The notes under the pieces: model-generated
What the model was told of the DNA's origin: nothing
The model's input: only the letters and a program-made list of their open reading frames with translations
Databases searched by the model: none
NCBI GenBank assembly: GCA_029258405.1
Contig: JARHYY010000091.1
Span: 1 to 10,703 of the forward strand
DNA: 10,703 bases
DNA from: Helicobacteraceae bacterium
GTDB taxonomy: Bacteria; Campylobacterota; Campylobacteria; Campylobacterales; Helicobacteraceae
Reading direction: 5' to 3'
Shown here: positions 6,729 through 10,703 of the stretch, piece after piece
Position numbering within the stretch: position 1 is the stretch's first letter
Layout: every line of letters begins with the position of its first letter
Translations under genes and position numbers: made by a program

Positions 6729-7307
6729 ATGCAAGAATTATTCTATTCATTATCACATATTGGGCATAAAAGTTGCCATGGCATAGGGACAATTTTGTTC
6801 TTCGAAGGAGAAAAAGCACATAAGCTTTTTGTACTCATGAAAGGAAAGGTACGCCTTTATAAAAACAAGAATGATATAGATGATACAACGCAATACACCC
6901 TACATATTGCATCTGCCCCATGTTTTATTGCTGAAATGCCCTTTTTTATGCAAACATATTATCCCGCAAGTGCTGAATGTATAGAGCTCTGTGAGCTTAT
7001 TGAAATAAACTTTAATACTTTCAATAACTATTTAAAAAACGATGGGGTATCTCTACTTTTTATTTCCTCTTTATGTCATAAAATTCGCATTTTAGAATCA
7101 TATATTGCTACCCAAAACCAAAATCTACAAGAAAGGCTTTTAAGCTATATTCATACACATAGGGATAAATTACATAAACTCTCCCAAAAGCATATCGCAC
7201 AAAGCCTAAATGTTGCACCAGAATCCCTTTCTCGCATACTTAAAAAACTTAAAAATCAAGGGATTCTTACAACATATAAAGGCAAAATACAATTATGTGA
7301 TAATTAA
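6729..7307 (+). CDS. Crp/Fnr-family transcription regulator, NssR-like
   Basis: The 192-residue protein has an N-terminal cyclic-nucleotide-type beta barrel (about 15-100; GTILFFEGE at 20-28, LMKGKVRLYK at 36-45), a dimer helix (about 108-135) and a C-terminal Crp winged helix. The recognition region is HIAQSLNVAPESLSRILKKL (155-174). Cysteines (16, 65, 84, 88, 116, 190) are not arranged as in an FNR iron-sulfur cluster site. The nearest known role I recognise is NssR of Campylobacter jejuni, which activates globin genes under nitrosative stress; the Ctb-like globin next door supports this. That assignment is inference from resemblance and context. No Shine-Dalgarno sequence precedes the ATG; an in-frame stop lies two codons before it (6720-6722) and the next Met is residue 37, so this start is the best available. 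Its stop overlaps that of the convergent globin gene. Confidence 0.85.
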   Translation: MQELFYSLSHIGHKSCHGIGTILFFEGEKAHKLFVLMKGKVRLYKNKNDIDDTTQYTLHIASAPCFIAEMPFFMQTYYPASAECIELCELIEINFNTFNNYLKNDGVSLLFISSLCHKIRILESYIATQNQNLQERLLSYIHTHRDKLHKLSQKHIAQSLNVAPESLSRILKKLKNQGILTTYKGKIQLCDN

Positions 7308-7693
7308 TGTGCATGCTTTGCTTCATAGAGCATATATTGGAATCGCTGTGCTATCATTTGTGCCCTTTGCATAACAAATGAAATATGCTCTTCTTTTTCA
7401 TACACTGTTCTTAGACTCTCCTCAAAAAGTGTAAGCCACACATTAAAAAGCTCTTGTGGAAAAGATGGTAATTCCAAATGAGTTTTTAGAGGTTGCCCGC
7501 TATAATCACCTGTACCAAGGAGCATGCCTTTCCAAAAATTTGCAATTTTTGCCTTATGCTTTTCCCAGCTATCCTCATCTGTCCCTATTGCGTTATTAAA
7601 AATATCCCCTAATCCATTTTTATCTGCACGCACTTTGTTGTAAAAAATATTCATAAGACTATAAATAGAGTCTTCATTAATTTCTTGAAACAT
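7304..7693 (-). CDS. ctb: group III truncated haemoglobin (Ctb-like)
   Basis: This is a cytoplasmic haem protein of the 2/2 globin fold. C. jejuni Ctb, its closest recognised relative, binds oxygen very tightly and is induced by nitric oxide. The 129-residue chain keeps the group III residues: Tyr18 (B10), His46 (E7), proximal His72 (F8) in KTHLELP, and Trp86 (G8) in FNVWLTLFEESL. It also has the conserved IFNNAIGT (31-38) and FWKGMLLGTGDYSGQPL (53-69). The ATG has AAGGAG 5 nt upstream. It is probably monocistronic. The long upstream region carries a Crp/Fnr-type palindrome, and the gene converges on the NssR-like regulator gene with shared stop-codon bases, so control by that regulator is likely. 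NO detoxification or oxygen buffering is inferred, not shown. Confidence 0.94.
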   Translation of the reverse strand: MFQEINEDSIYSLMNIFYNKVRADKNGLGDIFNNAIGTDEDSWEKHKAKIANFWKGMLLGTGDYSGQPLKTHLELPSFPQELFNVWLTLFEESLRTVYEKEEHISFVMQRAQMIAQRFQYMLYEAKHAH

Positions 7694-7738
7694 AATAACT
7701 CCTTATTAAAAGATATTTTGAATAGTAATGCACATTTA

Positions 7739-7784
7739 TATTATCTCACCGTGAAATACTACAACAATTACAAATGAGATAATA
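7739..7784. repeat. 10-bp perfect inverted repeat upstream of ctb
   Basis: TATTATCTCA at 7739-7748 is the exact reverse complement of TGAGATAATA at 7775-7784, separated by 26 bp. It lies between the proposed activator site and the ctb ribosome site. It could be an operator pair or a leader hairpin if transcription starts further upstream. Confidence 0.6.
7779..7784 (-). promoter_or_regulatory. candidate ctb -10 element
   Basis: The minus strand reads TATTAT here. A start near 7772 would place the centre of the palindrome at 7807-7820 about 41.5 bp upstream, the classic class II activator spacing, and give a leader of about 80 nt. GATAAT on the minus strand (7746-7741) is an alternative nearer the gene. 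Confidence 0.35.
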
Positions 7785-7806
7785 GAACAAAATCATCAAT
7801 AAAAAA

Positions 7807-7820
7807 TTGATTTATGTTAA
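7807..7820. promoter_or_regulatory. Crp/Fnr/NssR-type operator candidate
   Basis: TTGAT-N4-GTTAA has the spacing of Crp/Fnr-family sites. One half is the Fnr form (TTGAT) and the other matches the NssR half-site of Campylobacter (TTAAC-N4-GTTAA). It overlaps a second symmetrical element, GTTA-N5-TAAC (7816-7828). Half-sites ATCAAT (7795-7800) and ATTGAT (7820-7825) flank it. Confidence 0.45.
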
Positions 7821-7964
7821 TTGATAACTTGTTTTTATGACAATTATTGAATTCTATTGCGTCATATATGGCTATAGCATGGCTCATACTTTTTAAGAAT
7901 AAATACTATTACAATTTGCCAAACTATAAATACAAGATACCTTCATAAGCTATTTGTGATATTA

Positions 7965-7973
7965 TGCTATAAT
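7965..7973 (+). promoter_or_regulatory. extended -10 promoter of the glmU operon
   Basis: TG-C-TATAAT is a perfect extended -10, identical to that of the S4-domain gene. It predicts transcription from about 7980 and a leader near 93 nt, much longer than others in this window. Confidence 0.7.
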
Positions 7974-8060
7974 GTCCCTTATGAAAACATAGTGTAGATA
8001 ATCCATTGAGGCATACATACAAAGCTAAATGAGTTATTCATAAATAAGCAAATAGCAGTT

Positions 8061-8068
8061 AAAGGAGG
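8061..8068 (+). promoter_or_regulatory. ribosome binding site for glmU with overlapping ATG and GTG
   Basis: AAAGGAGG is followed by TT and then ATGTG. The GTG at 8073-8075 is in the GlmU frame. The ATG at 8071-8073 is out of frame, opens only 9 codons (TAG at 8098-8100) and sits just 2 nt from the site, so GTG is the likelier initiator. Confidence 0.7.
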
Positions 8069-8072
8069 TTAT

Positions 8073-9605
8073 GTGTCAGAAAATAGGGCATGTTCAGTAG
8101 CGATTCTTGCTGCTGGGGCTGGAAGCAGAATGCACTCAAGTACTCTTAAGGTACTCCATAAAATTTGTGGCAAATCAATGCTATATTACAGCATTAAAGA
8201 GGCTCAAAAAATAAGCGATGATGTCAGTGTGATAATATATCATCAGGCACAAGAAATAAAAAATCTTATTCAAGAAGAATTTAAAAATGTCAATTGCATT
8301 ATTCAAGATTATGAAAACCTTCCGGGCACAGGCGGAGCAATATGGTCTTTTTTGCAGCAATGCACCCCTCAGTATTCTCATCTTCTTGTGCTTAATGCTG
8401 ATATGCCATTAATACAACATGATGAACTCGAGCAATTTATAGCCCAATCTTACAATGATAGCAAGAGCATAATCATGAGCGTTTTAGAGCTTCGTGATGC
8501 TTCTGGATATGGGCGAGTTGTTTCTAAAAAAGGACGAGTAGTAAAAATCATAGAAGAAAAAGATGCCTCATCGAAACAAAAAAAAATTACAATTGCCAAT
8601 GCTGGAGTATATCTCTTTCCATGTGAATTTCTTCAACAATATTTGCCACTTTTAAATAATAATAACACCCAAAATGAATACTATCTTACTGATGTTATTG
8701 CTTTAGCTCTAGCTGATTCTCGCACTTTAATACCTTTAACAGTAAAAGAAGAGCATTTTAAAGGGGTTAATACTAAAAAAGATTTAAGCATTGCTGAAGA
8801 AATAATGCTTGAGAGAATCCGCACAAAATGGTTGAATAAAGGAATTATTATTCATCAGCCATCAACTGTATATATTGATGAAGAGGCAGTCTTTGAAGGG
8901 GAATGTGAATTACAAGCAGGGGTACAAATTATAGGTAAATGTAAAATTGCACATAGTCTTATAAAGGCTTATAGCGTTATTGAAGAGAGTGCAATCATAG
9001 AGAGCACTATAGGTCCATTTGCCCATATCCGCCCTCAAAGCCATATTTCAAAAACACATATAGGCAATTTTGTAGAAACTAAAAAAGCACTCTTAAGCGG
9101 AATAAAGGCTAACCATTTAAGCTATCTTGGTGATTGTCAAATAGAGACTGGAACAAATATAGGAGCAGGCGTTATTACTTGTAATTATGATGGAAAACAA
9201 AAGCACATTACTAAAATAGGTAAGAATGTATTTGTAGGTAGTGATACACAACTTATTGCTCCTGTATGTATAGCTGATGAAAGCATTATTGCTGCTGGTA
9301 GCACTATTACACAAGATGTACCCAAAGGTTCTCTAGCCCTTTCAAGACAACCACAAATTATTAAAGATGGATTCTACTACACCTTTTTCAACCACCTTAA
9401 AAAAATAAAAGTTAATGGGGAATGGAAAGAATTTGCCAAAGATTTAAATATCAAAGAAATTATTAAAGAACTAGGAATAAGTGATAAAGTACTAGCCCTT
9501 GCACTGAACACAGAAGTTATTAAAAAAGAACATTGGGATGAATGTTTTCCAAAAAATGGAGATGAATTAGAATTATTGCATTTTGTTGGGGGAGGAAGGA
9601 GCTAA
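8073..9605 (+). CDS. glmU: GlmU bifunctional UDP-GlcNAc synthesis enzyme fused to a ThiS-like sulfur carrier
   Basis: GlmU acetylates glucosamine-1-phosphate and then adds UMP, making UDP-N-acetylglucosamine for peptidoglycan and LPS in the cytosol. Residues 1-245 are the pyrophosphorylase: LAAGAGSRMHSS (12-23), PGTGGA (84-89), NADMPL (108-113), EEKDA (161-165), NAGVY (176-180). Residues about 265-430 are the left-handed beta-helix acetyltransferase: GPFAHIRP (314-321), GNFVETK (331-337), catalytic His348 in NHLSYLGD, and GAGVITCNYDG (364-374). GlmU homology ends at about residue 444, matching the end of H. pylori GlmU (about 430 residues). The remaining 66 residues form a ThiS-like domain in the same frame. 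The start is GTG after AAAGGAGG; no other start precedes the catalytic loop. It is first of an operon with two SMR genes. Confidence 0.93.
   Translation: MSENRACSVAILAAGAGSRMHSSTLKVLHKICGKSMLYYSIKEAQKISDDVSVIIYHQAQEIKNLIQEEFKNVNCIIQDYENLPGTGGAIWSFLQQCTPQYSHLLVLNADMPLIQHDELEQFIAQSYNDSKSIIMSVLELRDASGYGRVVSKKGRVVKIIEEKDASSKQKKITIANAGVYLFPCEFLQQYLPLLNNNNTQNEYYLTDVIALALADSRTLIPLTVKEEHFKGVNTKKDLSIAEEIMLERIRTKWLNKGIIIHQPSTVYIDEEAVFEGECELQAGVQIIGKCKIAHSLIKAYSVIEESAIIESTIGPFAHIRPQSHISKTHIGNFVETKKALLSGIKANHLSYLGDCQIETGTNIGAGVITCNYDGKQKHITKIGKNVFVGSDTQLIAPVCIADESIIAAGSTITQDVPKGSLALSRQPQIIKDGFYYTFFNHLKKIKVNGEWKEFAKDLNIKEIIKELGISDKVLALALNTEVIKKEHWDECFPKNGDELELLHFVGGGRS
9399..9405 (+). repeat. A7 homopolymer at the GlmU/ThiS junction
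   Basis: Seven A lie exactly where GlmU homology stops and ThiS homology begins. With one A fewer, the frame reads AAA AAA TAA and GlmU ends HLKK. With one A more, GlmU ends HLKKNKS and ThiS is in frame with an ATG at 9367-9369, giving a separate protein of about 79 residues. Confidence 0.85.
9405..9602 (+). other. ThiS-like ubiquitin-fold sulfur carrier domain within the glmU frame
   Basis: These 66 codons (residues 445-510) read as a whole ThiS: IKVNGEWKEF at the start, IKEIIKELGIS in the middle, ALNTEVIKKEHW and then GDELELLHFVGGG. ThiS is adenylated at its C-terminal Gly-Gly by ThiF and carries sulfur as a thiocarboxylate to ThiG for the thiazole of thiamine. Here Arg-Ser follows the glycines, which would block adenylation unless removed; some sulfur carriers with extra residues are trimmed by JAMM-type proteases. 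The HFVGGG ending favours ThiS over MoaD. No ATG, GTG or TTG lies at the domain start (first codon ATA), so translation depends on glmU or on a frame change. No other thiamine gene is in the window. Confidence 0.8.
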
Positions 9606-9611
9606 CATTTA

Positions 9612-9953
9612 ATGAAAGCATGGCTTTTTTTAATACTTGCTATAATATTTGAAGTAGGTGGAGTAAGTTTTATGAAAGCTTTTGATGAGCCTCTCTTAAA
9701 ATACGGCATAATGGGTTCTATGCTGGCAATTTCATATTATTTTATGGCACTTGCCATTGTTAAAATACCTGTTGCAATTGCCTATGCAATATGGGAGGTG
9801 GTAGGGCTTAGCCTTGTTGTGCTAGTTTCTTTGATAATTTTTAAAGAAAGTCTTACATTATGGCAAGTTTTTGCTCTTTTGTTAGCTGGAGTGGGCATTA
9901 TCCTTATTAATCTTGGCGAAGAGCATGAAGAGCATAAAAAGGCAGAAAAATGA
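9612..9953 (+). CDS. small multidrug resistance (SMR) family transporter subunit, MdtJ-like
   Basis: The 113-residue protein has four membrane helices (about 3-22, 32-51, 55-78, 83-102) and the SMR proton/substrate glutamate at residue 14 (IIFEVGGVSFMK). AYAIWEVVG (58-66) matches the helix-3 signature, with Trp61. A charged tail (GEEHEEHKKAEK) follows helix 4. SMR proteins work as antiparallel dimers in the inner membrane, exporting cationic drugs, polyamines or guanidinium. The pairing with a second, different SMR gene and the sequence style resemble MdtJ/MdtI (spermidine export in E. coli), so a heterodimer is likely; the substrate is unknown. Its ribosome site AAGGAG (9596-9601) is made from the last two codons of the GlmU-ThiS frame, 10 nt before the ATG. 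Confidence 0.88.
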   Translation: MKAWLFLILAIIFEVGGVSFMKAFDEPLLKYGIMGSMLAISYYFMALAIVKIPVAIAYAIWEVVGLSLVVLVSLIIFKESLTLWQVFALLLAGVGIILINLGEEHEEHKKAEK

Positions 9954-10273
9954 GCTTAGTAACCTTTTTATACATTATTCTTTCCGCCATACTTGACATT
10001 ATAGCCAATCTCCTACTAAATATATCAGATGGATTCAAAAAAGTAGCTTATGGAATTGCAGCTATAATACTTGTCTTTATCGCATTTTTTTTCTTAAGTT
10101 TAGCAATTGAAGAAATTCCTCTCGCCATTGCCTATACTCTATGGGGTGCTATTGGTATCATAGGAACAACATTAGGTGCAAACTACTTTTTTAAACAAAG
10201 GCTAAAGCCAATAGGTTGGGTAGGCATCATAATGGTCATTATCGCCATTGCCATGCTTGAAATGGGACAGTAA
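9950..10273 (+). CDS. SMR family transporter subunit, MdtI-like, with Asp in place of the key Glu
   Basis: The 107-residue protein has four membrane helices (about 4-24, 33-52, 57-78, 86-104). ANLLLNISDGFKK (19-31) follows the MdtI pattern and AYTLWGAIG (61-69) is the helix-3 signature. The position of the conserved SMR glutamate is Asp16 (SAILDIIAN). Its ATG overlaps the stop of the preceding SMR gene (ATGA), so the two are translationally coupled and probably made in equal amounts for a heterodimer. It is the last gene of the glmU operon. A substrate cannot be told from sequence. Confidence 0.87.
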   Translation: MSLVTFLYIILSAILDIIANLLLNISDGFKKVAYGIAAIILVFIAFFFLSLAIEEIPLAIAYTLWGAIGIIGTTLGANYFFKQRLKPIGWVGIIMVIIAIAMLEMGQ

Positions 10274-10313
10274 TAAAAATAAGAAAGTTTATGAGTTTGT
10301 AAGATATAAGTTA

Positions 10314-10333
10314 TAGCCCCCGCAAGGGGGATA
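10314..10333. terminator. GC hairpin between convergent SMR and flagellin genes
   Basis: CCCCC (10317-10321) and GGGGG (10326-10330) form a stem with a GCAA loop on the plus strand, and two further A-T pairs lie beyond one mismatch. It is placed to end both the glmU-SMR transcript and the flagellin transcript. Neither side has a clean run of T, so it is a weak intrinsic terminator by sequence; it could instead stabilise the 3' end of the flagellin mRNA. Confidence 0.55.
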
Positions 10334-10345
10334 AAGGCTCTAGAA

Positions 10346-10703
10346 CTACTGAAGGAGTCTCAAGATATTTTGCTGTGTAGCATTTGCTTGACTTAAGGCA
10401 TAGTTTCCAGATTGTGCCAAGAGGTTCAACTTGCTATAAGTTGAGCTCTCTTCAGCAAAGTCAGTATCACGAATATTAGATTCAGCAGATTTTACATTCA
10501 CTTGTGTAATAGTGATATTGTTCAATGTGCTTACCATTTGTTGTTGAACTGAACCTAAGTCTGAACGAATAGCATTAAGCTGTCTAATAGCAGATTCAGC
10601 TACATTCATAACTGTCATTGCCCCTCTAAGAGTGGTAACCCCAGCAGAAGTTCCATCGATATTATCTCCAGCAATGGCTCTGTTTGCATTTGCACCCATA
10701 GCG
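10346..10703 (-). CDS. flaA: flagellin, C-terminal part (5' end beyond the window)
   Basis: About 119 residues of the C-terminal D0/D1 region of a flagellin are present, ending LLQ at a TAG (10348-10346). Typical segments are NANRAIAGD near the left end, LRGAMTVMNVAESAIRQL, IRSDLGSVQQQMVSTLNNI, NVKSAESNIRDTDFAEES and the tail ALSQANATQQNILRLLQ. This helix-rich end packs into the filament core and is conserved among exported flagellins. I favour FlaA over the minor FlaB from the general look of the tail. The frame is open through the window edge (Ala before MGANAN), so that Met is internal and the start lies to the right. No flagellar promoter can be seen because the 5' end is missing. Confidence 0.92.
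   Translation of the reverse strand, partial: AMGANANRAIAGDNIDGTSAGVTTLRGAMTVMNVAESAIRQLNAIRSDLGSVQQQMVSTLNNITITQVNVKSAESNIRDTDFAEESSTYSKLNLLAQSGNYALSQANATQQNILRLLQ

Larger units (their letters stand above)
7694..8072. other. 379-bp intergenic region between divergent ctb and glmU
   Basis: No convincing protein, tRNA or rRNA gene is visible. Features present are a 10-bp inverted repeat (7739-7748 and 7775-7784), a cluster of ATTGAT/ATCAAT half-sites around 7795-7828, a candidate ctb -10 on the minus strand, and the glmU promoter at 7965-7973 followed by a leader of about 90 nt. The stretch 7829-7960 is AT-rich and unexplained apart from ATGGCT twice (7867-7872 and 7880-7885) around a short palindrome. 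Confidence 0.6.

Noticed and set aside
6729..7307. Regulator as an oxygen-sensing FNR with an iron-sulfur cluster
   Set aside because: The cysteines do not follow the N-terminal FNR cluster spacing, and the globin neighbour fits NssR better.
9405..9605. Independent thiS gene
   Set aside because: In the given sequence no ATG, GTG or TTG in this frame lies at the domain start; the frame is continuous with glmU, so it is recorded as a domain with the split-gene option noted.
1..10703. Mobile element, CRISPR array, tRNA, rRNA or classic riboswitch
   Set aside because: I saw no transposase, spaced direct repeats, cloverleaf or known aptamer core; gene order looks like ordinary core chromosome.

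Overview
The window looks like chromosomal DNA of an enterohepatic Helicobacter (H. hepaticus or a close relative). It is AT-rich, uses extended -10 promoters (TGnTATAAT type) and short leaders with AAGGAG-like ribosome sites, and carries Campylobacterota-type proteins: the cell-shape protein Csd5 next to aroE, the mobA-flhB pair, an NssR-like regulator beside a Ctb-type truncated globin, and a Helicobacter/Campylobacter-type flagellin tail. A complete-looking argG and purM argue against H. pylori, which lacks these pathways. No phage, insertion sequence, CRISPR, tRNA or rRNA is visible. The species call is an inference from protein resemblance, not from a database search.

Layout. Positions 1-237 hold AT-rich DNA, possibly the last codons of an upstream gene, and the ribE promoter. 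ribE (238-855, +) meets the tail of a four-gene minus-strand operon, argG-purM-csd5-aroE (4606 down to 839; arginine, purine, cell shape, shikimate). A 53-bp gap with two back-to-back, overlapping -10 elements separates argG from a small S4-domain RNA-binding gene (4660-4914, +). That gene runs tail-to-tail into mobA-flhB (6588 down to 4903; molybdenum cofactor and flagellar export). Next come a Crp/Fnr-type regulator (6729-7307, +) and, converging on it, a group III truncated haemoglobin (7693-7304, -). A 379-bp intergenic region (7694-8072) carries Crp/Fnr-like half-sites, a 10-bp inverted repeat and the glmU promoter. The plus-strand operon glmU(-thiS) and two SMR-type transporter genes (8073-10273) follow. 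A hairpin separates them from the 3' end of a flagellin gene (10703-10346, -), which is cut by the window edge.

The most unusual item is glmU. The GlmU enzyme seems complete at residue 444, yet the frame continues without linker into a whole ThiS-like sulfur carrier (residues 445-510). ThiS must normally expose a C-terminal Gly-Gly, but here it ends Gly-Gly-Gly-Arg-Ser. The junction sits exactly on a run of seven A, and loss or gain of one A would separate the two proteins. This is either a real fusion, a slippage-controlled fusion, or a homopolymer sequencing error; the sequence alone cannot decide.

The other coherent system is nitrosative or oxygen stress. The NssR-like regulator and Ctb-like globin are neighbours, and a Crp/Fnr-type palindrome lies where a class II activator would sit relative to a plausible globin -10. 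Three gene pairs converge with overlapping 3' ends (17, 12 and 4 bp), so the plus-strand and minus-strand operons have no space between them for terminators.
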